From positions 1 through 47,615 of the forward strand of contig ONQM01000001.1 of assembly GCA_900319955.1 (NCBI GenBank): a stretch of 47,615 nucleotides of DNA, in the 5' to 3' direction. A program made the translations under genes and the position numbers. Below, one piece after another: positions 8,031 to 15,154 of the stretch. Position 1 is the first letter of the stretch. Each line of letters begins with the position of its first letter. The notes below the pieces were generated by a model. The model was not told the origin of the DNA. It saw only the letters and a list, made by a program, of their open reading frames with translations, and did no database searches. Origin of the DNA: an uncultured Eubacteriales bacterium. Lineage in GTDB: Bacteria; Bacillota_I; Bacilli_A; RF39; UBA660.

Positions 8031-10332
8031 CTTCCTCACCTCCTAGAAAATCTAAGTTTTGTATGTCTTGTAATATTCTATAATCTTTTTCTTCTTTATA
8101 GCATATATCTTTATAATTACACTTATTGCAAGCATCAACTTTTTTGCCTATTCTTACTGGACTTATTTTAAAGTCTCTTAAAAGTATATTTTTAAAAGTG
8201 TTATGTACTAAATCTTCTGTATATTTATAAAGATTTTTTACTTCATCTTCATTAAGTACTCTTGCATAACGACCAAATGATCCATCTTTCTTTATAGACA
8301 TTCCTTTTATTAGTTTACTATTTTCATATGTTTTATCAAACATATATACCTCTTCTTTATCATTAACCGAATATCCTTGGTATTTTAAATTATCTCTTAA
8401 TTCTTCTTTATAATCTTTATTTTCTTCTTTTTTATCATTCATAATAACACTTTCAAAATACATTCCATTAAATACAGGACTTTCAAATATATTTCCTTTT
8501 ATTATTAGATAAAGATATGTTGCTAGCTGGGAAGAAAGACCATATCTCATATAGTAAAGATTTGGATCAAATGATCCTGTTTTATAATCAATTACATCAA
8601 AATATGTTTTATTAAGCTCTTTATGATAAAGTATTTTGTCTATCTTACCTTCAAATATAAGCTTTGGTAAGTTTTCTTTATAAAGTAGTGTTATTTTCTT
8701 TTCAAACATTCTATTATGAAACATTGTATAAGAATCATTTTCTTTTATTATTTCTATTTCATCTTTTATTATTCTTTTTAGTTTTTTTAGAAAGAATCTA
8801 TCTTTCGTATCAAGCGTATATTTTTTTAATCCTTCATTAAAGATGCAATCAATATCAAAATTATCATCATATGAATGTTCTAAAATGTAATGAAATAAAT
8901 TACCAATTATTGATGCAAATGTTTCTTCAAATGGATTTACTTTAAGAATATAATTTACATAGTATTCAAATGGACATGAATTATATGCATTCATACTTGT
9001 ATATGATAGTTTTATTTCATTTACATATTTATTAAATTGATTTTCGCATATTTTTTTATAATCATGACTATATGTGTTATATATTTGTGAATAATTATTA
9101 CTAAGTATATCTAATTCTTTATCATAAATATTATATCTGTAAAGATTATCTATTTCTTTATTAAATCTTCTTTCATTAGCTTTGTTACTTAATTCTAAAT
9201 TATTTGTATATTTTTCTTTATTCATATTAAGTTCTTTTATTAAAGGTGAATCATAAAACTTATCTTTATATGTTGCTTCTTTTAAACTAATATATATATT
9301 AGGTATATTTGTTATATAGTTAATTGCATACTTTTTTTCTCTTTCATTTTTATATGTTGTATTATATAAATTTTCTTTAATAGAATCATTTATAAACATA
9401 TCATCTTTATATGTTTTGGGAATAGATCCATAATTAAATCCTAATAAGAAAACATAATCTTTACTAGTGAAGCTTCTATCAAATAGATTACATATTTTTA
9501 CACTTTCAGTATATTTATCTCTTATATCAACATCTTTTATTATGCTTCTTAATATTTTTTCATAAGATTCATCTTTATCTAAATAACTAATACTATTTAC
9601 TTTATTAATGAATTTCTTTAATATTTTAGAATTATTTTCATTTATTTTAGGTAGTTCATCATTTTCTAAATAGTTATTTACAAAACTATAACTATTTAAA
9701 TTAACTGTTTCTTTTAAATCTACATTTATGTTATATAGTTTAAATATGTTTCTAATTGGAAGATAGTAATTATTATCATAGTTTACTAAATAAATGTTGT
9801 TAAGTGAAACACCTTTTTCTTTTAATATGCATATTTGTTGAGCGACAAATTCTACTTCATCATCTATTTCTCTAAATTTGTAATATGATAGATTTTTTTC
9901 TTTTCTAGCTGGTCTTCTTACTTCCGCATTTAATTTTTTAAATAAATCATCCATATATTTTTCTATTATAGGATAGTCTATCACAATTATTTTTTTATCA
10001 CTTATATATTTTTTAAAGTAATTATTAAATTCTAAAAGATTATTTTCTATAAGTTCTCTTTTTAAATTACTTAAGAATATCAATTTATCTTCTTCATACT
10101 CTTTATTTTCATCTATTGTATATAATGATTCAATATACTCTTTTGAAACATCTACATCATATTTATATTTATTATAAAGATAACTTATCGCTCTATAATC
10201 ATATGAAAAGAAATAATTTGACTTAAACTCATTAATATCCATAAATTTATAATTATGAAGTTCTTTATTTTTATTTAATTTTTCAAGTATATTTATTTTT
10301 TCATCATTTGTACATATTATTAAAGTATTCAT
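8017..10332 (-). CDS. addB: ATP-dependent nuclease subunit B, shortened
   Basis: Partner of AddA. The C-terminal nuclease carries the four cysteines of the iron-sulfur staple: one in AYNSCPFEYYVNYIL and three in DACNKCNYKDICYKE. Between them are FEGKIDKILYHK and FDVIDYKTGSFD, the D...DYK nuclease motif. At 771 residues it is far shorter than Bacillus AddB (about 1,160), and no Walker A loop is visible at the N-terminus, so like RexB it probably has no ATPase role. It precedes and overlaps addA, the usual operon order. GGTGAT lies just upstream of the ATG. The loss is mainly from the inactive helicase-like part. Confidence 0.9.
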   Translation of the reverse strand: MNTLIICTNDEKINILEKLNKNKELHNYKFMDINEFKSNYFFSYDYRAISYLYNKYKYDVDVSKEYIESLYTIDENKEYEEDKLIFLSNLKRELIENNLLEFNNYFKKYISDKKIIVIDYPIIEKYMDDLFKKLNAEVRRPARKEKNLSYYKFREIDDEVEFVAQQICILKEKGVSLNNIYLVNYDNNYYLPIRNIFKLYNINVDLKETVNLNSYSFVNNYLENDELPKINENNSKILKKFINKVNSISYLDKDESYEKILRSIIKDVDIRDKYTESVKICNLFDRSFTSKDYVFLLGFNYGSIPKTYKDDMFINDSIKENLYNTTYKNEREKKYAINYITNIPNIYISLKEATYKDKFYDSPLIKELNMNKEKYTNNLELSNKANERRFNKEIDNLYRYNIYDKELDILSNNYSQIYNTYSHDYKKICENQFNKYVNEIKLSYTSMNAYNSCPFEYYVNYILKVNPFEETFASIIGNLFHYILEHSYDDNFDIDCIFNEGLKKYTLDTKDRFFLKKLKRIIKDEIEIIKENDSYTMFHNRMFEKKITLLYKENLPKLIFEGKIDKILYHKELNKTYFDVIDYKTGSFDPNLYYMRYGLSSQLATYLYLIIKGNIFESPVFNGMYFESVIMNDKKEENKDYKEELRDNLKYQGYSVNDKEEVYMFDKTYENSKLIKGMSIKKDGSFGRYARVLNEDEVKNLYKYTEDLVHNTFKNILLRDFKISPVRIGKKVDACNKCNYKDICYKEEKDYRILQDIQNLDFLGGEEDGTN

Positions 10333-10365
10333 TTAATCACCATCTTTATAATTATTTTATCACAG

Positions 10366-10401
10366 AAATAAAAGTAGAAAAACATTATTTCTACTTTTAT
10401 T
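10366..10401. terminator. Hairpin between addB and the serS region
   Basis: ATAAAAGTAGAAA at about 10368-10380 pairs perfectly with TTTCTACTTTTAT at 10388-10400 across a 7-nt loop. Very AT-rich, but 13 bp long; it would end the serS transcript before addB. It covers the final codons of the decayed ORF. Confidence 0.5.
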
Positions 10402-10693
10402 CTAAACTATTTAAGTAATTATTAAATTCTTTAAAAGTTAATCCTTCTTTAGAATCAAAATATTCTGTTTAATTTTCCATATGATATACTTTAGAATCTT
10501 TAAAATATAGAATAAAGCATTGCATATGTTCTTCTTCATCTAAATTGTTAAAGTCATTGTTTTCATATATTCTTGTTGAATACATTTTTTTATATTTAAT
10601 TCATTAAGTAAAATATGTTCTAAAATTTTTTAGAGTATTTATGTGAATGTTTCTTTCATAATCTAAATATCCATATTTTATATATTTAATCAT
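10397..10693 (-). pseudogene. Decayed small ORF after serS
   Basis: Reading the minus strand from an ATG 2 nt after the serS stop gives 99 codons in one frame interrupted by TAA-TGA at codons 30-31 and by a TAA about 40 codons later. The pieces look like protein: MIKYIKYGYLDYERN, then MYSTRIYENNDFNNLDEEEH followed by MQCFILYFKDSKVYH, then TEYFDSKEGLTFKEF. I do not recognise the family. The interval is too regular in codon use to be random spacer, yet no continuous gene exists, so a recently inactivated gene is the simplest reading. Confidence 0.45.
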
Positions 10694-10695
10694 AA

Positions 10696-11982
10696 TTATT
10701 TCTTAGGTTTAATTACTTCTTCACCACCCATATATTTTTGAAGAACTTTAGGAATTTTTACTGATCCATCTTCTTGATAATTATTTTCAACAACAGCGAT
10801 TAGACCACGTGGTGATGCAACAACTGTATTGTTAAGTGTATCGACAAAGTAGTTGCCATTTTCCCCTTTTGCTCTAATGCCTAATCTTCTAGCTTGTGCA
10901 TCTCCAAGCGTTGAGCATGATCCAACTTCAAAGTATTTCTTTTGTCTAGGACTCCAAGCTTCAACATCACATGATTTAACTTTTAAGTCTGCTAAATCGC
11001 CACTACAACATTCAAGTGTTCTTACTGGTACATCTAGGCTTCTAAAGAAATCAACTGTGTATTTCCACATCTTATTGTACCATTCCATTCGTTCTTCTTT
11101 TTTGCAAAGGACAACCATTTCCTGTTTTTCAAACTGATGAACTCTATATAATCCTCTTTCTTCTAGTCCATGTGATCCTCCTTCTTTTCTAAAGCATGGC
11201 GAATAACTTGTAAGTGTTATAGGTAAATCTTCTTCTTTTACTATTTGCCCTTTAAATTTGCCTATCATAGAATGCTCTGATGTTCCAATTAAGTATAGAT
11301 CTTCTCCTTCTATTTTATACATCATTTCTTGCATTTCTGGAAACGACATAACACCTTTAACAACATCTCCATGTATCATGAATGGAGGTACTGCATAAGT
11401 AAAACCTTTATCAATCATAAAGTCTCTTGCATATGCTAGCATAGCTTCATGAAGACGAGCGATATCTCCTAAAAGATAATAGAATCCTTCTCCACTAGTC
11501 CTACCAGCAGATGCTTTATCCATTCCACCAAGTCTTTCTATTATATCAGCATGATATGGTATTTCATATGGTGGTACATATGGATTTCCAAATTTTTCTA
11601 TTTCAACATTATGTGTGTCATCTTCTCCTATTGGAACAGATGGATCCATAATATTTGGAATTACCATCATTATTTCATTTATTCTTTTATTGTATTTTTC
11701 TTCTTCTTCTTCAAGCTCTTCTATTTTCTTTGAAAGTTCTCCTACTTCTTTCTTTGTTTTTTCAGCATCTTCCTTTTTACCTTCTTTCATAAGCTTTCCA
11801 ATTTCTTCTGAAAGTTTTTTCTTCTTGCTTCTTAATTCATCGCCTTCTGTTTTTGCTTTACGTGTCTTTTCATCTAAATCTTTTACTTCATCAACAAGTG
11901 GAAGTTTTTCATCTTGAAATTTTTTCTTAATATTTTCCTTTACTAAATCTTCATTTTCTCTAATTAATTTAATATCTATCAT
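10696..11982 (-). CDS. serS: Seryl-tRNA synthetase
   Basis: Class II synthetase that charges tRNA-Ser. Residues 1-110 form the long antiparallel coiled-coil arm that holds the tRNA (lysine/glutamate-rich heptads around residues 30-100). The catalytic domain has TSEHSMIGKF, motif 2 in SPCFRKEGGSHGLEERGLYR and motif 3 in NNTVVASPRGLIAVVENN. The NNT-x-ASPR form of motif 3 resembles the Thermus-type enzyme more than the NGSGLAVGR form common in Bacillus. Length 428 is standard. The gene follows the DUF1653 gene by 13 nt and both lie under the serine T-box at 12245-12438. Confidence 0.96.
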   Translation of the reverse strand: MIDIKLIRENEDLVKENIKKKFQDEKLPLVDEVKDLDEKTRKAKTEGDELRSKKKKLSEEIGKLMKEGKKEDAEKTKKEVGELSKKIEELEEEEEKYNKRINEIMMVIPNIMDPSVPIGEDDTHNVEIEKFGNPYVPPYEIPYHADIIERLGGMDKASAGRTSGEGFYYLLGDIARLHEAMLAYARDFMIDKGFTYAVPPFMIHGDVVKGVMSFPEMQEMMYKIEGEDLYLIGTSEHSMIGKFKGQIVKEEDLPITLTSYSPCFRKEGGSHGLEERGLYRVHQFEKQEMVVLCKKEERMEWYNKMWKYTVDFFRSLDVPVRTLECCSGDLADLKVKSCDVEAWSPRQKKYFEVGSCSTLGDAQARRLGIRAKGENGNYFVDTLNNTVVASPRGLIAVVENNYQEDGSVKIPKVLQKYMGGEEVIKPKK

Positions 11983-11995
11983 AATAATTTCTCCT

Positions 11996-12235
11996 TTATT
12001 TTTTATCTATTTCTACTTCTTCAAATCTATATTTTTGTTTTGAATTTGGATATTTTTCTTTATCTACTTCTGAAAGAAACATATCTTTTGGCCTAACGTA
12101 TAGTCTATTATTACCATATAATGCTCTATATACTACCATTTCTTCTCCAGTTTCCGAGTGATATGCAGTATCAAGAACTAAATACAAATTTCCTTTAAAA
12201 TGTTTATAAATGTGATTAATAAGTAATTTTCTCAT
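11996..12235 (-). CDS. DUF1653 family protein
   Basis: A 79-residue protein with the DUF1653 pattern: [20 protein letters not shown], then [10 protein letters not shown], then [14 protein letters not shown]. The family is small, beta-rich and without assigned function. The ATG at 12235 is chosen because GGAGG stands 6 nt before it; a longer frame up to 12283 would start inside the T-box terminator. It is the first gene behind the serine T-box and is followed closely by serS, so it should be expressed when charged tRNA-Ser is scarce. Whether that link matters functionally is unknown. Confidence 0.8.
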   Translation of the reverse strand: MRKLLINHIYKHFKGNLYLVLDTAYHSETGEEMVVYRALYGNNRLYVRPKDMFLSEVDKEKYPNSKQKYRFEEVEIDKK

Positions 12236-12244
12236 ATTTTCCTC

Positions 12245-12438
12245 CAACAAAAAAGGAAAGTGCCTAAGGAGTGCATGGTGCACGGTACCATCCTTTTATA
12301 CTTTTTTTCTTTAACGGCTTTGCCGGGATATAATCCATCTCCAAGATCAGACTCAAAATAACTTTTTAAAACTATTTGCACCAACCATAGTCTCTCTTAA
12401 TTAAAAATGTTATTTCGTAATCTCTTCATTGACTTTAT
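12245..12438 (-). promoter_or_regulatory. T-box riboswitch, serine specifier, upstream of DUF1653-serS
   Basis: The minus strand shows AGAGAGACTATGGTTGGTG, the AG-bulge and distal-loop segment of Stem I, then the specifier loop with UCU (complement of 12349-12351) followed by G and a stem-closing AUCU. The T-box motif is AAAGGATGGTACCGTGC near 12280-12296, with AAGGA/TCCTT as antiterminator arms, and a competing hairpin ends in CCTTTTTT just before the DUF1653 ribosome site. UCU is a serine codon, in agreement with serS downstream. Confidence 0.92.
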
Positions 12439-12444
12439 ATACTT

Positions 12445-12473
12445 AGTATAATTTTTTTTTAATAATTTTACAA
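12445..12473 (-). promoter_or_regulatory. Promoter of the serine T-box transcript
   Basis: Minus strand TTGTAA, 17-nt spacer, TATACT. Initiation about 7 nt downstream would start the T-box leader just ahead of Stem I. Confidence 0.6.
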
Positions 12474-12522
12474 GCATAAAATAATATTTTTTGAATAAAT
12501 TTAACTTGAAAGGACTGAATTT

Positions 12523-12789
12523 ATGGAAATATTAAAGATTTCATCAAAATCAAATGTTAAAAAAGTTGCAGGTGCTCTTGCAAATATTATTAGAAGAGAT
12601 AATGAAGTGGAAGCTCAAACTATTGGTGCAGGGTCTTTAAATACATTAGTTAAATCTGTTATTGTTGCTAGAGGCTACCTTGCTCCATCTGATATTGACC
12701 TTTATATGGTACCATCATTTACTGATATAAAAATAAATGATGATGAAAAAACTGCAATTAAGATTATTGTGAAAGCTAGAGAAAAATAA
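12523..12789 (+). CDS. spoVS: Stage V sporulation protein S
   Basis: An 88-residue protein matching SpoVS nearly end to end: MEILKISSKSNVKKVAGALA, then VEAQTIGAGSLNTLVKSVI, then ARGYLAPSDIDLYMVPSFTD and a closing TAIKIIVKARE. SpoVS has an Alba-like dimeric fold that probably binds nucleic acid; in Bacillus its loss blocks spore coat and septation steps. It also occurs in non-sporulating Thermus and Deinococcus, so it does not prove spore formation. AAAGGA lies about 9 nt before the ATG. It is one of few plus-strand genes here and has its own terminator. Confidence 0.95.
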   Translation: MEILKISSKSNVKKVAGALANIIRRDNEVEAQTIGAGSLNTLVKSVIVARGYLAPSDIDLYMVPSFTDIKINDDEKTAIKIIVKAREK

Positions 12790-12820
12790 AGATATGAGCT
12801 TAACTCATATCTTTTTATTT
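12788..12820. terminator. Bidirectional terminator after spoVS
   Basis: Perfect 11-bp stem AAAGATATGAG / CTCATATCTTT with a 5-nt loop, followed by T-rich sequence on the plus strand and by an A/T run serving the convergent gene on the minus strand. Confidence 0.85.
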
Positions 12821-13981
12821 TTATCTTGGAATATTTACTGAATCAATACTTGTAAGTCCTGATGGATTTGCAGGATTTGTTGCTGTTTGAATTACTGGTT
12901 CAGATGCTTGCTGCTGCACATTTTGTTGTGGTACTGCTGTTACAACTGGCTGAGGTGCAGGCTGTACGGTTTGCTCTGGAGTAATATTTACAGCACTTAC
13001 ATTATTATTAACTGCTGCAGCATTTGCTGCATTAAAGTTATTTGCATTATTTGCATTATTTGCAGTTATTTCACTTATTGGAATATTTTGTGTTGATTCA
13101 AGTGGATTTGCACCACCATATATTTCATGCTTTACTTCTTCTTTTGGTGTTTCATTAATTACTGGACTTGCTCCACCATATATTTGAACATTAGGTGTTG
13201 CTGGTACATCTTGTACAGTATTAACTGCAACAGGTGTTTCTTGAATAGTAGGTGTTATAACTGGTTCAGGAACTACTTGCTGCATGGCTTGTGTATCTTG
13301 CATTTCAGGAACTACTTGTTCAACTGATGGAACAGTTGAAACAGCAGGTGTTTCAGGAATATTTACAGTATCAATTGTTGGTATCACAGGAGTAGCTGGC
13401 TCTTGAGGTTCATTCTGCACATTTGTATCTTGCATTTGAACTGCTGGATTTGATGCATTATCTGCAACTGGTGTTTGAACTGTATTTGTAACAGTTGTAA
13501 CATCTGGTATTTCTACACTTGGAACACTATTTGGTGTTGCAGAATAAATATTTGTAGGTTCACCATTCGTTTCTGAAACATTTTGAGTAGCATCAATATA
13601 TGGAGATACTGGTACATCTTGAGAAACACCTGGAACTGATACATTTATAGAATCTGCATTTGTTGCAACAGGACTTGGTATATTTGTAATATCAGGAACT
13701 GTATTATTTACACTTGTATTTGTTTCTCCTGGAATTGATGCATAAACATTTGTACCTGGAACTTCTACAGTAGCAGGATTAGCTGGATCTGCAGGTATTT
13801 CTGTCTTAGGAATATTTGCAGCTTTCTCACTTTCATCTTTTGTGGTATTAGGTTCACCTTTTTCTCTCTTTTTATCTTTTAAACTTGTAATAATAAATAT
13901 CACTAATGCTATTAAAAGTAGTAGCACACCAACTGTAATTAAAATACCTGGTACAGTTTTAAACCAATCTAATGAAAACAT
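12821..13981 (-). CDS. Single-pass membrane protein with long low-complexity tail
   Basis: One transmembrane helix at about residues 10-33 (TVPGILITVGVLLLLIALVI) is followed at once by a strongly basic stretch KDKKREK, then about 340 residues rich in Pro, Val, Thr, Ala and Asn with almost no predicted fold. The positive-inside rule puts the tail in the cytoplasm (N-out, C-in), the topology of ZipA or EzrA, but no globular end domain is present. Short motifs recur: IYGGASP/IYGGANP, IDTVNIPE, SIDSVNIPR at the very C-terminus, and ITNIPSP. Such motifs could be partner-docking sites. A promoter stands at 14021-14049. Family not recognised. Confidence 0.7.
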   Translation of the reverse strand: MFSLDWFKTVPGILITVGVLLLLIALVIFIITSLKDKKREKGEPNTTKDESEKAANIPKTEIPADPANPATVEVPGTNVYASIPGETNTSVNNTVPDITNIPSPVATNADSINVSVPGVSQDVPVSPYIDATQNVSETNGEPTNIYSATPNSVPSVEIPDVTTVTNTVQTPVADNASNPAVQMQDTNVQNEPQEPATPVIPTIDTVNIPETPAVSTVPSVEQVVPEMQDTQAMQQVVPEPVITPTIQETPVAVNTVQDVPATPNVQIYGGASPVINETPKEEVKHEIYGGANPLESTQNIPISEITANNANNANNFNAANAAAVNNNVSAVNITPEQTVQPAPQPVVTAVPQQNVQQQASEPVIQTATNPANPSGLTSIDSVNIPR

Positions 13982-14020
13982 AAAATCATTTCTCCCATCT
14001 TTATTCTATACTCTATTAGT

Positions 14021-14049
14021 ATAATAGCAAAAAAAAAGAACTTTTGCAA
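14021..14049 (-). promoter_or_regulatory. Promoter of the low-complexity membrane protein gene
   Basis: Minus strand TTGCAA, exactly 17 nt, TATTAT, about 40 nt upstream of the start codon. Confidence 0.6.
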
Positions 14050-14067
14050 CAAATTTTGCAAGTAAAT

Positions 14068-14577
14068 TCATTTTTCTAAGTAATCTGCACCCTTAAATGG
14101 CTCTTCAAAAAGTAAATTTTTAAAGTTTTGCTGTCTTAAAACTTCATATATTACAATGGCAACTGAGTTTGATAAATTAAGTGCTCTAACATTACCACTC
14201 ATTGGTATTCTCATACAATGTTCCAAGTCTTTCTTTAATATTTCTTTTGGTATTCCAGTTGACTCTTTTCCAAATATAAAATACATGTTTTCTCCATTTG
14301 TATTACTATAATCAAAGCTTGTGTGAGGTTTTCTTCCATATCTGGTAAAATAATAATACGTGCCTTTATTTTTTGATTTAAAATCATCAAAGTTATCGTA
14401 AACATAATATTTTAGTTTATCTATGTAGTTTACACCACTTCTTTTAAGATGAGCATCATCAAGTGTAAACCCAAGTGGTTTAATTAAGTGTAAAGTAGTG
14501 TTTGTTGCAACACATGTTCTCATAATATTTCCAGTATTGCCTGGTATTTCTGGTTCAAATAAAACTATGTTATTCAT
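14068..14577 (-). CDS. trmL: tRNA (cytidine/uridine-34-2'-O)-methyltransferase TrmL
   Basis: SPOUT-class methyltransferase that methylates the ribose at wobble position 34 of tRNA-Leu. It carries the TrmL landmarks: VLFEPEIPGNTGNIMRTC at the N-terminus, IKPLGFTLDDAHLKRSG, the knot segment FIFGKESTGIPKEIL, and the C-terminal MRIPMSGNVRALNLSNSVAI that forms the S-adenosylmethionine pocket. At 169 residues it is the standard minimal length with no extra RNA-binding domain. The ATG follows a thioredoxin-like gene after 9 nt, so both may share a transcript. Confidence 0.94.
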   Translation of the reverse strand: MNNIVLFEPEIPGNTGNIMRTCVATNTTLHLIKPLGFTLDDAHLKRSGVNYIDKLKYYVYDNFDDFKSKNKGTYYYFTRYGRKPHTSFDYSNTNGENMYFIFGKESTGIPKEILKKDLEHCMRIPMSGNVRALNLSNSVAIVIYEVLRQQNFKNLLFEEPFKGADYLEK

Positions 14578-14586
14578 GATTTGCCT

Positions 14587-15117
14587 CTAATAATTTTCTA
14601 TACTTTTAATATGATTAACTTTAATAAACTCTTCTGCATCATTTACTGTTAAATGTTTCTTACTATTACCCTCAATTAATCCTGTTACTTTTCCATCAGT
14701 AAATGTTACAAGTGCTGGAAATCCTTCTGTTAATTTAACTTTATACTTATAACTTATATTGAAATTATTTACAAATGCACTTATATCATAATTAGATAAG
14801 TTTACGTAAATAATTTTTTCTTGTAATCCATCTTTTGTAACTAACTTTTTAAAACTCTTTTCAAAGTTTCTACAGTTATCACTTTCTGATGTACACATAT
14901 AAAAAGTACTTGTAGGATTTTCCATTAAAACATGATCAAAGTCTGCTGCAGTTATTTCAAATGAAAGTGTTCCACGTATTACTGGAGTTTCTTTTTTATA
15001 ATCATTATATACTTTGTACCAACTTCCAATATATATTATTACAAGTATTGTTGCACATATAATAATACCTAAAATAAAATAATTTCTTACAAGTTTCTTT
15101 TTCAATTTAGTCACCAC
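14587..15117 (-). CDS. Membrane-anchored thioredoxin-like protein
   Basis: Residues 1-11 are basic and about 13-32 form a transmembrane helix, so the remaining 140 residues lie outside the membrane. They follow a thioredoxin-like pattern: a beta strand STFYMCTSESDNC, a helix, KIIYVNLSNYDIS, then the cis-Pro region TEGFPALVTFTDGK. The active-site CxxC is replaced by two cysteines six residues apart (MCTSESDNC), so it may not act as a simple thiol oxidoreductase. Similar proteins in Firmicutes are placed in DUF6568 (from memory). It lies directly before trmL. Confidence 0.68.
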   Translation of the reverse strand: MVTKLKKKLVRNYFILGIIICATILVIIYIGSWYKVYNDYKKETPVIRGTLSFEITAADFDHVLMENPTSTFYMCTSESDNCRNFEKSFKKLVTKDGLQEKIIYVNLSNYDISAFVNNFNISYKYKVKLTEGFPALVTFTDGKVTGLIEGNSKKHLTVNDAEEFIKVNHIKSIENY

Positions 15118-15154
15118 TTTCTATATTTCATTTTAGCATAAATCTCTTAATAAG

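Noticed and set aside
10397-10693. Stop-codon recoding (TGA or TAA as sense) to explain interrupted frames
   Set aside because: TAA and TGA both end intact genes here, and several of the breaks are frameshifts that recoding cannot repair.
11551-11917. Plus-strand ORFs rich in Phe/Ser opposite serS
   Set aside because: They mirror the Lys/Glu-rich coiled-coil of serS, have no ribosome site and no domain.
12236-12283. Upstream extension of the DUF1653 protein ([11 protein letters not shown])
   Set aside because: The segment is the T-box antiterminator/terminator; the proper ribosome site belongs to the ATG at 12235.
13010-13070. Short tandem repeats (TTTGCATTA units) as a CRISPR or regulatory array
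   Set aside because: They encode the Asn-Ala repeats of the low-complexity protein and keep its frame.
12887-13327. Plus-strand ORFs rich in Cys, Tyr and Ile opposite the low-complexity protein
   Set aside because: Antisense images of the Pro/Val/Asn repeats; no start signal.
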